From assembly GCF_022919095.1 (NCBI RefSeq), contig NZ_CP095073.1, positions 1,674,001-1,738,000 on the forward strand: a stretch of 64,000 nt of DNA. Direction: 5' to 3'. This DNA is from Halobacillus salinarum. Its GTDB lineage: Bacteria > Bacillota > Bacilli > Bacillales > Halobacillaceae. Below, piece after piece: positions 35,983 through 44,965 of the stretch. The notes below the pieces were generated by a model. It did no database searches. It worked only from the letters and a program-made list of their open reading frames with translations, and had not been told where the DNA came from. A program made the translations under genes and the position numbers. Position 1 is the first letter of the stretch. The number at the start of each line of letters is the position of its first letter.

Positions 35983-35990
35983 AGATTTCA

Positions 35991-36029
35991 AAAAAACCCC
36001 TGTTTGAATCAATCAAACAGGGGTTTTTT
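35991..36029 (+). terminator. Terminator after yjzC-like gene
   Basis: Seventeen-bp stem AAAAAACCCCTGTTTGA/TCAAACAGGGGTTTTTT with a 5-nt loop. Confidence 0.95.
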
Positions 36030-36123
36030 AGTTGAAGAATTCCTTGAAAATTCTTAAAGGAATTCTTATCTTAACAGGGAACTTCTAAGTTAGGATGGAA
36101 ACCCAGGAGGAGGATTGTTTATC

Positions 36124-36672
36124 ATGCAGTATATTGCTTTTTTACGTGGAATAAACGTTGGAGGAAAAAACAAAATCAAGATGGCAGAACTAAGAAAGCT
36201 GATGGAGGAAAAAAGCTTAACTAAAGTACGTACTTACATACAAAGCGGAAATATTTTGTTTGAATCTGATCGAAAAGAGAACGAGCTGATCAATCACTTG
36301 GAAGTTTCTATTCATGAAAGATTTGGTTTTTTTGTGCCGGTTATCATAAGGACGGCAGCAGAATTGCAATCAATCCTAGTCCGGTGTCCTTTTTCGGAAG
36401 AAGAAATTGCAGCCGCTGCTTCCTCGGCAGCGGGAGAGTGCTTATATCTTGCTCTACTGCAGGAAATTCCTTCTCCAGAAGCCTCACAATCATTGCTTTC
36501 CCTAAATAGTGAGGGAGAGACGTGTCAGCTGGAGGAGAGACAGGTTTATTTACTTGTTCATGATACGATTCGAAAATCAAAGGTGGCAGACTATTTAAAT
36601 AAACAATTTAGTCCTGTGACAATAAGAAATTGGAAAACCATCAGGAAGCTTGTTTCTATGGCAGAATCATAG
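36124..36672 (+). CDS. DUF1697 protein
   Basis: A 182-residue protein of the DUF1697 family, recognised by its opening A-F-L-R-G-I-N-V-G-G and the T-Y-I-Q-S-G-N segment near 36-43, and the late N-W-K-T motif. Structure of relatives suggests a ferredoxin-like fold; no activity is established. ATG at 36124 is ten bases after AGGAGGAT. Confidence 0.9.
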   Translation: MQYIAFLRGINVGGKNKIKMAELRKLMEEKSLTKVRTYIQSGNILFESDRKENELINHLEVSIHERFGFFVPVIIRTAAELQSILVRCPFSEEEIAAAASSAAGECLYLALLQEIPSPEASQSLLSLNSEGETCQLEERQVYLLVHDTIRKSKVADYLNKQFSPVTIRNWKTIRKLVSMAES

Positions 36673-36778
36673 AAGCACTATAGGGTTGGATCACTTCTTC
36701 TGCTGGCGAAGGTTAATATTCTACCGATTAGGATAAAGTATTTAAGAGACTTTTTTAATTTTCAGGAGGTGTTTAAGC

Positions 36779-38398
36779 TTGATGGAAGCAAATACAGACG
36801 TTCTCATTGTAGGTGCAGGGCCAAGTGGTCTAATGCTGGCCAATCAATTAAGGAAATACGGTGTACGTTTTCAAATCATTGAACAGAGAGAAGAACCTTC
36901 CGCCTTTTCAAAAGCACTGGTCGTTCATTCAAGAACCTTGGAAATGATGGATCTCCTTGGAATTTCACAAAAGTTTATTGAAGAAGGATTTATCAATAAA
37001 CAAATCCATTTTTCCTATCATCAAGAAAAAATGTTCGCTGTTGATTTTTCCAATTTAAAAGAGCATACGAATTTTCCGTTTATGAGTATAATTCCACAAA
37101 GTGAAACCGAGAGAATTTTGGAAGAGCAGCTTCCAGATGGCGCGGTAGAGAGAGGAGTAGAGCTTGTTTCCCTTACCCAGCATGGCGAAACGGTGTCCGC
37201 TGTCGTAAATCAAGGAGCTGAGGAGCACACCATTACTTCTAAATACTTAGTTGCCTGTGATGGAGCTCACAGTACAACACGTCACCTGCTGGACATACCA
37301 TTCGAAGGAGAATCAGAAGGAGTGAATGTCATTCTTGGCGACGTAAAAGTAGACGATCCTTCTTTAAACTCCCGGCTTTCGCTAAACAGCAGTGATAACG
37401 GACTGCTTTTTAGTGCACCATTCAGCAACGGCCTCACTCGAGTGATTGCCATTGATTACGAAAGACAAGGCGAGTACCCGGAAAGCCCTCGGTTAAAAGA
37501 TCTGCAAGAATCGGTGTCTCGTGTCTACCCAGAGGAGTTAATACTAACAGATCCCTACTGGGTATCCAGCTTTACTGCCTCCCATCGGCAGATCCCTTAT
37601 TACCGTAAACAACGTGTATTTTTCGTCGGAGATGCTGCACATATTCATAATCCTATTGGAGGACAAGGGATGAATATAGGGATTCAGGACGCTGTAAACT
37701 TATCCTGGAAGTTAGCTTATGTCCTGAATTATGGTTTGTCGCAGGCCTTGCTCGATACTTATCATGAGGAGCGTTTTCCTATTGGGGAGGGGGTAATTAA
37801 AAAGACAGAGTTTATGATCAAAGCTATGAATATTAAAAATAAATATGGAGTTAAATCAAGGAATTTGTTAATGAAATGGCTTCTTGATAAACAAGTATTG
37901 CAGAGTAAAATTACAGAAAACATTTCTCAGCTCGGCATGAACTATACTTTTACGCATCATTCAAAACAAATAGATCATAAGCGAACCGTTGGAAAGTTAG
38001 CGTCTGGAGAAAGAGTGCCTAACGTTCATATGCTTACCCAAGACAAAGAAGAGGTTCATTTATATGAGCGGTTAAAAGGTGGACAATGTCTATTGTTGAT
38101 TTGCACCACTGAGGAACAACTGCCTATGGTTTATGAAACAATCAATCAATCCACTGCTTCTTTCACGAGCAGGTTAGGCGGTATGCTCCAGCCTATTTTT
38201 ATTATCCAAAATGATTTATTTTCGAAAGGGAAGTGGGGACTAAACGTATGGATGGATTTAAAAGGAGAAAGCCGTACTCGTCTTGGTTTAGCCGAGAATG
38301 AGTTAATGGTAGTTCGCCCGGATGGTTATGTCCTCGTTCACACAGACCTCCGAAACCCTCTAAAGCTGAAAAATGCTTTAACTCAATATTTTCAATAG
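36779..38398 (+). CDS. FAD-dependent aromatic-type monooxygenase
   Basis: A 539-residue class A flavoprotein hydroxylase (PheA/TfdB-like). It has the dinucleotide fold V-G-A-G-P-S-G near residues 11-17, a D-G-A-H-S segment near 160, and the FAD pyrophosphate motif G-D-A-A-H-x-H-N-P-I-G-G-Q-G-M-N near 285-300, followed by a C-terminal thioredoxin-like domain. The family hydroxylates phenols or polyketides with NAD(P)H and O2. No aromatic catabolism genes are adjacent. TTG at 36779 or ATG at 36782 follows AGGAGGTG. Confidence 0.9.
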   Translation: MMEANTDVLIVGAGPSGLMLANQLRKYGVRFQIIEQREEPSAFSKALVVHSRTLEMMDLLGISQKFIEEGFINKQIHFSYHQEKMFAVDFSNLKEHTNFPFMSIIPQSETERILEEQLPDGAVERGVELVSLTQHGETVSAVVNQGAEEHTITSKYLVACDGAHSTTRHLLDIPFEGESEGVNVILGDVKVDDPSLNSRLSLNSSDNGLLFSAPFSNGLTRVIAIDYERQGEYPESPRLKDLQESVSRVYPEELILTDPYWVSSFTASHRQIPYYRKQRVFFVGDAAHIHNPIGGQGMNIGIQDAVNLSWKLAYVLNYGLSQALLDTYHEERFPIGEGVIKKTEFMIKAMNIKNKYGVKSRNLLMKWLLDKQVLQSKITENISQLGMNYTFTHHSKQIDHKRTVGKLASGERVPNVHMLTQDKEEVHLYERLKGGQCLLLICTTEEQLPMVYETINQSTASFTSRLGGMLQPIFIIQNDLFSKGKWGLNVWMDLKGESRTRLGLAENELMVVRPDGYVLVHTDLRNPLKLKNALTQYFQ

Positions 38399-38551
38399 TT
38401 ATCGAAAAGACTGCATGGGAAATCGTTGAACAGTATTTAACGACCGAAGTGCAGCTTTTTGCTATAGCATCAACATTTACCTTTCGTGTTAAGATCGTAG
38501 TAAGAAATATATTCCAAATTAAATAAATCACATAAAATAATAGGAGGGGAC

Positions 38552-40507
38552 ATGATGAATGGTGCAAACTATTTATCCATTGAGGAAGTCATTTCAATTC
38601 CTAAGTTCATGGAAACCGCAATCAGTGACGATGGCCGTTATGCAGCCTACGTAAAACAGACGGCAGATTGGGAGGAAAACGCTTATGTGAACCATGTGTG
38701 GCTCTATAATAGAGAGGCAGGTAAAAGCTATCCATTAACTATAGGGAAAAATGAAAGCACCCAGCCACGATTTTCCCCTGATTCGAAATATCTTGCCTGC
38801 ATAGGTGTTTCAGGAGAAGGTGAAAACAGGAAGAAGGAAATATACATACAAACGCTGGGTGATACCCATGCCTATCAAGCTTCGCCTGATTGTTACTCTA
38901 TAGAAGAGTTTAAATGGTCTCCTGATAGTAAAGGGATCTATTTTAAAGCCAGGCGTCTTGAATCGGAATCCTTAAAGAAACGCAAGGAAATGTATGGAGA
39001 ATTTTACTATGTGGACAAAGATTTTGAATATGAAGCGTTATACTTTTTAAATCTAGAAACAGGCGGAAAAGAATTGTACGATCCTCTTCCTCATGGAAAA
39101 ATGACGCCTGCAGTGGAACCTTTGACGGAACAGATGGACTTGCAAATTCACAGTTATGATATTTCTTTTGATTGTAAACACATCGTTTTTAGTGCTGCCC
39201 CAACACCAAGAGCAGTGGATTCGATGGATCAAGAGCTTTATATCCTCCATAGGACCACGAAAGAGATTGATAAGGTGGATGCTTCGCCGCTTCAAGCAGG
39301 GGAGGTATTATTCTCTCCTGGAGGGACTCGACTATGCTATACCTGTTATGAAAAGGAGAAAGCTATATATAATAATAGAACGATAGAGATTTATGATTTA
39401 GAGACGCAACGTACGATCCGTCCTGTTCAGGATATAGACGAACATATTATTCCAGTGCGATGGACACCTAATGGAATACTAATTTCCTGGCAGGAAAAGA
39501 CAAACTTCCTGGCAGGGATAGTATCCGAGACTGGAAAGATTACTTCTCTCGTCAGTAAAGAGGATATGGTGGCATCAGCACCATCCATTACCTGGGATCA
39601 AAGTACTTTCGTATGTGTAAAACAAACCTCAACCACCCCTGCTGAAGTGTATATCAATCATGAACCGATTACCTCCCGATCCGTGGCTTATAAAGGCAAA
39701 ATCCAAAGTGAAAAAGAAGTAGTGACATGGAGGACGGAAGATGGACTTGAAATCGAGGGCGTATTGTCCAAACCGGTAGATTTTGCTGATTCCAAATCGT
39801 ACCCATTAATTGTAGCTGTTCACGGTGGCCCGGCAGGTACCTCCTTCGCTGTCCCGACAACGAATAAATATCAACCAATTGAATCCTTTATCGCAAAAGG
39901 ATTTCTTGTTCTTGAACCTAATTACCGTGGAAGTACAGGGTATGGGCAAGCCTTTCGCAAAGCTAATTACCGGTATTTAGGTCTCGGGGATTATGAAGAT
40001 GTAGTTTCAGGAGTCGATTCCTTAATTGAAAAAGGCTATGTAGATGCTGAAAGAGTAGGGATCTTAGGATGGAGCCAGGGAGGCTATATATCAGCCTTAT
40101 GCGCTACCTACAGCACCCGCTTTAAAGCCGTATCGGTAGGGGCAGGAATTTCTAATTGGATTACTTACTATGCGAATACCGATATTACGCATTTCACACG
40201 ATTTTACTTAGGGTCAGATCCTTGGACAGATGAAGAAATTTATCGTAAGACTTCACCAATGACTTATATTAATAACGCCTGCACGCCTACTTTAATTCAG
40301 CACGGAGAAAAGGATGGAAGAGTACCTTTACCCAACGCCTTTGAATTGTACCGCGGATTGAAAGATCGAGGCGTCCCTGCAGAACTTGTCCTGTTTAAAG
40401 AAATGAAACATAGCTCTCATCAACCTGGACTGAACAGAGCGATTCTTAAGCAAAACCTTCATTGGTTTTGTCACTATTTATTAGATGAACCTTTTCAGTT
40501 TGTCTAA
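38552..40507 (+). CDS. S9-family (prolyl oligopeptidase type) peptidase
   Basis: A 651-residue serine peptidase: N-terminal beta-propeller (about 10-380, with repeated F-S-P-D-S-K and W-S-P-D-S-K TolB-like units) and a C-terminal alpha/beta hydrolase. The catalytic triad is Ser in G-W-S-Q-G-G-Y, Asp in E-K-D-G-R-V-P and His in M-K-H-S-S-H; oxyanion segment H-G-G-P near 430. No signal peptide, so cytosolic cleavage of short or acylated peptides is likely. RBS AGGAGGGG. Confidence 0.94.
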   Translation: MMNGANYLSIEEVISIPKFMETAISDDGRYAAYVKQTADWEENAYVNHVWLYNREAGKSYPLTIGKNESTQPRFSPDSKYLACIGVSGEGENRKKEIYIQTLGDTHAYQASPDCYSIEEFKWSPDSKGIYFKARRLESESLKKRKEMYGEFYYVDKDFEYEALYFLNLETGGKELYDPLPHGKMTPAVEPLTEQMDLQIHSYDISFDCKHIVFSAAPTPRAVDSMDQELYILHRTTKEIDKVDASPLQAGEVLFSPGGTRLCYTCYEKEKAIYNNRTIEIYDLETQRTIRPVQDIDEHIIPVRWTPNGILISWQEKTNFLAGIVSETGKITSLVSKEDMVASAPSITWDQSTFVCVKQTSTTPAEVYINHEPITSRSVAYKGKIQSEKEVVTWRTEDGLEIEGVLSKPVDFADSKSYPLIVAVHGGPAGTSFAVPTTNKYQPIESFIAKGFLVLEPNYRGSTGYGQAFRKANYRYLGLGDYEDVVSGVDSLIEKGYVDAERVGILGWSQGGYISALCATYSTRFKAVSVGAGISNWITYYANTDITHFTRFYLGSDPWTDEEIYRKTSPMTYINNACTPTLIQHGEKDGRVPLPNAFELYRGLKDRGVPAELVLFKEMKHSSHQPGLNRAILKQNLHWFCHYLLDEPFQFV

Positions 40508-40582
40508 TCAGGTAATCTACGCTTGGCTGCATTATTTTTCCCTTCCCTTTTATCAGCCGTTAAGAAAAAACTTTTTTTCCTA

Positions 40583-40613
40583 TTTACATTTACGCTGCGT
40601 AAAGGTGTAAATT
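40583..40613 (+). promoter_or_regulatory. MerR-type promoter with 19-bp spacer
   Basis: TTTACA (40583-40588) and TAAATT (40608-40613) are separated by 19 bp, and the spacer carries an imperfect inverted repeat TTTACGC/GCGTAAA. Long spacers with a dyad are the hallmark of MerR-activated promoters. It lies just ahead of the MerR gene, so it is autoregulated. Confidence 0.82.
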
Positions 40614-40635
40614 GAATGTGTCAGGGGGTGATGGC

Positions 40636-41403
40636 ATGGAATATACAGTCAAAGAGCTCGCAACGATTGCAGGGATCACGGGAAGGACTTTGCGGTATTA
40701 CGACCAAATTGGGATATTAAAGCCGGCTTATACCAATTCATCCGGATATCGCATTTATGAAGCAGCCGAAGTCGACCGGCTGCAGCAGATATTATTTTAT
40801 CGTGAGCTCGATGTGGATTTGGACACAATCGATAAGATCATGAATTCCCCGGGTTTCTCAGAGCTTGCGGCGTTAAAAGCCCATCATGACAAACTCCTGG
40901 CTAAAAGAAAGCAGTTGGAAATCTTGATTCGCAACGTAGAAAAGACGCTTGCGTTAAAAGAAGGGAGAATTGTTATGAGTGATCAGGAAAAATTTGAAGG
41001 TTTTAAGCAGAAGTTGATTGATGAAAATGAACAAAAATACGGAAAAGAAATTCGTGAGAAATATGGAGATGATCAAGTCGACCGCTCGTACCAAAAAATA
41101 ACAGAGATGAGCACAGAGCAGTATGAAGAAGCGGAACGACTGGGACAGCAAGTTCTTGAAGTATTAAATAGGGCTTTTCTTACAAAAGATCCCTCCAGTC
41201 CTCTTGCTCAGGAAGCAGCTGATCTTCATCGGCAGTGGCTGACTAACTACTGGGATAAGTATACGAAAGAGGCACATGCAGGGGTTGCTCAAATGTATGT
41301 GGATGACGAGCGGTTTAAGGCTTATTATGATAAAGAAAATCCTGGCACAGCAGAGTTTCTAAGAGATGCGATCATGATTTATACTGGTAAGAGTAAAGCG
41401 TAA
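40636..41403 (+). CDS. MerR-family regulator with TipAS-like domain
   Basis: A 255-residue regulator. Residues 1-70 form a MerR helix-turn-helix (V-K-E-L-A-x-I-A-G-I-T-x-R-T-L-R-Y-Y-D), followed by a dimerising helix and a C-terminal helical domain resembling TipAS, the antibiotic-binding domain of TipAL and Mta. Relatives are activated by drugs and switch on efflux genes. The adjacent S9 peptidase and YjzC genes are not obvious targets. The ATG at 40636 follows GGGGGTGA. Confidence 0.9.
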   Translation: MEYTVKELATIAGITGRTLRYYDQIGILKPAYTNSSGYRIYEAAEVDRLQQILFYRELDVDLDTIDKIMNSPGFSELAALKAHHDKLLAKRKQLEILIRNVEKTLALKEGRIVMSDQEKFEGFKQKLIDENEQKYGKEIREKYGDDQVDRSYQKITEMSTEQYEEAERLGQQVLEVLNRAFLTKDPSSPLAQEAADLHRQWLTNYWDKYTKEAHAGVAQMYVDDERFKAYYDKENPGTAEFLRDAIMIYTGKSKA

Positions 41404-41409
41404 TAGAGT

Positions 41410-41442
41410 AAAGCCCCTTGGGTGCCATACCCATGGGGCTTT
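41410..41442. terminator. Bidirectional terminator between merR and yjzC genes
   Basis: AAAGCCCC-N2-GGGT/ACCC-N2-GGGGCTTT stem, followed by a CTTTTT tract; genes converge here. Confidence 0.88.
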
Positions 41443-41451
41443 CTTTTTACA

Positions 41452-41640
41452 TTATTTTACCTTTTTCCAATACGCTGATTCCTTACTGGAACGAAGAGGC
41501 GGGAACGTTTCTCCGCTTTCCAGTTTAATTTGAGTTTCTTCATCTGTAGGATTGCTGTTCTTTCTACCATCGGTTAACCCATCAAATTCATAAGTACCGC
41601 TTTCCGGCGCTTTCTCACCTGTTTTAAAACGATCAGCCAT
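41452..41640 (-). CDS. YjzC-family small protein, second copy
   Basis: A 62-residue hydrophilic protein, paralogue of the gene at 35797: same T-G-E-K-A-P-E-S-G-x-Y opening, a shared G-E-x-F-P-P segment and a closing S-A-Y-W. Function unknown. AGGAG precedes the ATG on the minus strand. Confidence 0.88.
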   Translation of the reverse strand: MADRFKTGEKAPESGTYEFDGLTDGRKNSNPTDEETQIKLESGETFPPLRSSKESAYWKKVK

Positions 41641-41783
41641 AAAATAACAGCTCCTTTTTTAAAAATATTATTGTTCAATAGTTATTTATCCTTTTTCAGG
41701 AAATATAAACCTAAAATTTTGAAAATTTTATCTTAGATTGTAAATGCAATTTAGTCAGCTGGTATTGATAAGGTGTTTCTTAA

Positions 41784-41791
41784 GCCGATAT
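41784..41791 (+). promoter_or_regulatory. Sigma-D -10 element before hemAT
   Basis: GCCGATAT is the exact sigma-D -10 consensus, 32 bp before the start codon. A clear TAAA -35 at 14-16 bp is not seen, so the promoter is probable rather than certain. Sigma-D controls motility genes, as expected for an aerotaxis receptor. Confidence 0.65.
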
Positions 41792-41823
41792 AAATAGAAA
41801 AGATGTATATAGGGGGATATCAA

Positions 41824-43125
41824 ATGTTTCAAATTTTTGCTCCACAAAAAAAAGAAAGCAGACTGCATTCCCGGTTAGATCTTACTAATGACTGTACTTT
41901 TGAAGTGAAAAAAGCGTCTGAGCTTGAAAAACAATTAAGAATGATCCATTTTACTGCAGAGGATTTAAATGTCCTGAAAAGTTTGCAGCCTATACTGAAA
42001 CCACATATTCCTAAGATGGTGGACCAGTTTTACAAAAACCTGGAGAATCAGCCTCTTCTCATGGAGATCATTGAAAGTCACAGCTCAGTTACAAAGCTTA
42101 AGGAAACACTGACCAAGCATATTCACGAAATGTTTAACGGTATTTTAGATGATGCTTTTATCGAGAAACGAAGCCGTATTGCCAGCATTCATTTACAGAT
42201 TGGCCTGCAGCCGAAATGGTATATGTGTGCATTTCAGGATTTAATGGTTTCTCTTTTATCCATTTTTAGTGAAGAACTTACCCTTTACGATGACTATAGG
42301 AAAGCTGTCCGTTCTACAACAAAAATTTTAAATTTGGAGCAGCAGATTGTGCTCGAAATTTATGAGCATGAAAACTTAAAGCTTCAGGAAAAAGCTGCAG
42401 AAGAAAAAGAACTAGCCTATAGAACTATTGATGAAATGGCAGAGGAACTTGCTGCTATTTCCCAGCAGGCGAGTGCTTCAACTGAGCAGCTGACAGAGCA
42501 GACAGAAAAAATTCTTAAAGATTCTCAAACAGGAGCACAGATTGCAATCCAAGTCGAGGGACAATCCGCTGATGGCAAAAATCAGCTTGATCATCAACAA
42601 AAACAAATGATGCTCATCCAGGACAGTATCAAACAGATTACTGAAGAAATGAATGCATTAAGAGGAGTAGCTGAGGAAATAAGTAAGATTGTGACCATTG
42701 TGTCTTCCATCGCAGAGCAGACAAATCTGCTGTCTTTGAATGCTTCTATTGAAGCCGCCCGCGCCGGAGAACATGGAAAAGGGTTTACAGTGGTAGCTAA
42801 TGAAGTAAGAAAGCTTTCGGAGCAAACAAAGAGTTCAGTTTCTGAGGTATCTGAATTAATCCTCTCTACGAACAATCAAATTCAAAAGGTTTCTCACAAT
42901 GTAGGGGAGATCGATCACTTAATTGTTGACGGTACAGAAAACATTCATCAAATAAACCGCTTCTTCACGGAGATTGTAGAAGCTATGGGACAAAATAAAC
43001 AAAATAATGAAGGAATCGAAAATGAACTGAAAACCTTTTCACAGGTCATTACAGAAATTAATGACGCTGTAACTCAAGTAGCGGATTCTTCACAGCAGCT
43101 GACAGATGTAACTAGTCAAACATAA
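41824..43125 (+). CDS. hemAT: Heme-based aerotactic transducer HemAT
   Basis: A 433-residue soluble globin-coupled chemoreceptor that reports O2 to CheA. The sensor globin spans about 1-175 and the methyl-accepting signalling domain about 185-433, with the hairpin tip [19 protein letters not shown]. With the ATG at 41824 (after AGGGGGAT), the proximal heme ligand falls at His123 and distal-pocket residues at Tyr70 and Thr95, the same numbers as in B. subtilis HemAT; this also supports the start over 41803. Confidence 0.95.
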   Translation: MFQIFAPQKKESRLHSRLDLTNDCTFEVKKASELEKQLRMIHFTAEDLNVLKSLQPILKPHIPKMVDQFYKNLENQPLLMEIIESHSSVTKLKETLTKHIHEMFNGILDDAFIEKRSRIASIHLQIGLQPKWYMCAFQDLMVSLLSIFSEELTLYDDYRKAVRSTTKILNLEQQIVLEIYEHENLKLQEKAAEEKELAYRTIDEMAEELAAISQQASASTEQLTEQTEKILKDSQTGAQIAIQVEGQSADGKNQLDHQQKQMMLIQDSIKQITEEMNALRGVAEEISKIVTIVSSIAEQTNLLSLNASIEAARAGEHGKGFTVVANEVRKLSEQTKSSVSEVSELILSTNNQIQKVSHNVGEIDHLIVDGTENIHQINRFFTEIVEAMGQNKQNNEGIENELKTFSQVITEINDAVTQVADSSQQLTDVTSQT

Positions 43126-43244
43126 ACCTAAATATTAGAGTGATATAACAATGCTTATGTCTGTACGCGTTCGTTCAAAGACCAATGAAAATGAGTCTTT
43201 CCATTGAAACCATTTACAAAATCATATATTCTTAATGAAACTTC

Positions 43245-43283
43245 AAAGCACTGATCATGTTCAGGAATTAGATCAGTGCTTTT
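43245..43283 (+). terminator. Terminator after hemAT
   Basis: AAAGCACTGATC/GATCAGTGCTTT stem with a 14-nt loop and T4, about 120 bp after the stop. Confidence 0.88.
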
Positions 43284-43382
43284 CTTATAGAAAAAATTTG
43301 TTTGCAAATCCAATGATCTTTTAAGATTGATTTAAGGTTTGCCATTAAGGAAAGGTTAGAGAATAAGATGGGAGGTAACAAA

Positions 43383-44015
43383 ATGGATTCCTTCATCAGA
43401 AGTGACCAATATAATTTAATTAAAGCCCAGGCGCACCGTTTGATTAGAAGTCATTCCAGCGTTAACGATTCCAGTGTTATGGAAGCCGTAAAATCGGTCT
43501 CTTTAGAGAAGGTTCTTCAATCCTTCTCTTCTTTATCTCCAGAAGAAAAGGAACTAATTGATCATATCTCGGTCATTGAAGATCAGGAAGATGCGATTTT
43601 ACTGTTATCTAGATTGAAGCAGTATGTCATTGAATTTCCTGATTTGACAGAGAACCACCTCAAGAAACTTTTTCCAAAAGTTAAAAAGCTCCAGCACCCT
43701 GACTTAGATGAAATAGATAAAAAAGCGACCTCTTATTTAGGGTGGAACGATTATGGATCGAATCGAAAATACTTGGTCGTCCCTTTTCAAGGTGAATTAA
43801 TTGGCTTAAAAGGAACATTTACTCAATCAAATACTAAAGGAATATGTACCATTTGTTCGGAACAAGAAAAGGTGGGAATGTTTACTACTACAGTGATGAA
43901 TTCAGCGCAGAGTGTAGTGCGGAGAGGCAATTATATTTGCCAGGACAGCGAACTATGTAATCAGAATTTAACTGATTTAACTAATCTCCACCATTTTGTC
44001 AAGCTTATGAGCTGA
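43383..44015 (+). CDS. FusB/FusC-type EF-G-binding protein
   Basis: A 210-residue two-domain protein: helical N-terminal domain (1-130) and a C-terminal treble-clef zinc finger with Cys155, Cys158, Cys186 and Cys192. FusB-type proteins bind elongation factor G and release it from stalled ribosomes, giving fusidic acid tolerance. Chromosomal homologues are common in Bacillaceae and their native role is less clear. The ATG at 43383 follows GGGAGGT; 43368 is inside the RBS. Confidence 0.85.
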   Translation: MDSFIRSDQYNLIKAQAHRLIRSHSSVNDSSVMEAVKSVSLEKVLQSFSSLSPEEKELIDHISVIEDQEDAILLLSRLKQYVIEFPDLTENHLKKLFPKVKKLQHPDLDEIDKKATSYLGWNDYGSNRKYLVVPFQGELIGLKGTFTQSNTKGICTICSEQEKVGMFTTTVMNSAQSVVRRGNYICQDSELCNQNLTDLTNLHHFVKLMS

Positions 44016-44050
44016 ATTAATCTTGTTATGAAGCAAGAGGAATAACTAAC

Positions 44051-44090
44051 GAAGAAGGAATTCTTTAAAAAGGGAATTTCTTCTTTTTTT
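44051..44090 (+). terminator. Terminator after the EF-G-binding protein gene
   Basis: Imperfect stem GAAGAAGGAATTC/GGGAATTTCTTC followed by T7. Confidence 0.8.
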
Positions 44091-44181
44091 GCTTAGCAGT
44101 GCTTTGATCAGGACTGGAAAAGGACAGCTGGTTGCTCTAAAATATGGAACAACAAGTTTAAATGGTTGAAGGAGTCATCAT

Positions 44182-44889
44182 ATGTCTGCGAAACAAAGGA
44201 AGCTTCCTTTATATGAGCAAATAAAGAACAAAATGCTGATGAAGATTAATCATGGAGATTGGACTCCAGGAGAAAACATACCTTCTGAAAGCCAGTTGAT
44301 GGAAAGGTTTAATGTCAGCCGTACAACAATCAGACAGGCGCTTCGTGACCTTGCTCATCAAGGTATTATTGAAACCCGAAGAGGCGCTCCTTCCAGGGTA
44401 AGTATCTCTCCTAAGGGGAAACCTCGTTCACAAGGGGTTTTCCATCATGAAATGGGAAATGAGATGACGGTGAAAGTGCTGAGAACAGGCGTAGTGACAA
44501 ACTATGAAGCCTTAAGACGGCTGAATCTTGGTAAATCAGAGCAAGTCTTTTTTTTGGAAAGACTAAGGCTGGCAGATAGGAAACCGATTGCCTATCAACA
44601 GCTGTTTCTTCCGTTTGAGATAGGGAAAGTCGTTAAAGATTACGCAGAAATTGAATTTGATATTTTTCCTAAATTAGGCCGTGAGGATATTCATTACTCC
44701 ACCATTAAAGAACAAGTAAATGCTGCTGTTGCGACTCAGTATGAAGCAGATTTATTGGGCATCTTTCCGGGCGAACCATTGGTTGACATCGATCGGTTAA
44801 CTTTGGGCATAGAGGGCAGCCCTATCGAGTACAGTCGTACCAAATACAGAACAGATTCATTTCATTACAAAGTCGAAATAGGCGGATAG
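44182..44889 (+). CDS. GntR/HutC-family regulator (UTRA domain)
   Basis: A 235-residue regulator with an N-terminal winged helix (P-S-E-S-Q-L-M-E-R-F-N-V-S-R-T-T-I-R-Q-A-L near 34-54) and a C-terminal UTRA effector domain ending with the typical R-T-K-Y-R-x-D motif. UTRA ligands are small catabolites such as sugars, histidine derivatives or phosphonates. It lies directly upstream of the M24 enzyme and FAD oxidoreductase, so it probably controls them through the element at 44901-44929. Confidence 0.9.
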   Translation: MSAKQRKLPLYEQIKNKMLMKINHGDWTPGENIPSESQLMERFNVSRTTIRQALRDLAHQGIIETRRGAPSRVSISPKGKPRSQGVFHHEMGNEMTVKVLRTGVVTNYEALRRLNLGKSEQVFFLERLRLADRKPIAYQQLFLPFEIGKVVKDYAEIEFDIFPKLGREDIHYSTIKEQVNAAVATQYEADLLGIFPGEPLVDIDRLTLGIEGSPIEYSRTKYRTDSFHYKVEIGG

Positions 44890-44900
44890 TCATTCTCTTA

Positions 44901-44929
44901 TTGTAACAAGTTTTATCTTGTTGTAACAT
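44901..44929 (+). promoter_or_regulatory. Promoter and candidate GntR operator before the M24 gene
   Basis: TTGTAACA occurs twice exactly 20 bp apart (44901-44908, 44921-44928), and AACAAG-N6-CTTGTT forms a dyad inside. The same bases read as -35 TTGTAA, 17 bp, -10 TAACAT. A regulator bound here would cover the promoter. Assignment to the upstream GntR protein is inference. Confidence 0.5.
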
Positions 44930-44965
44930 GTGTGTAAATCCATAATTTATTCAGGAGGCAGACAT

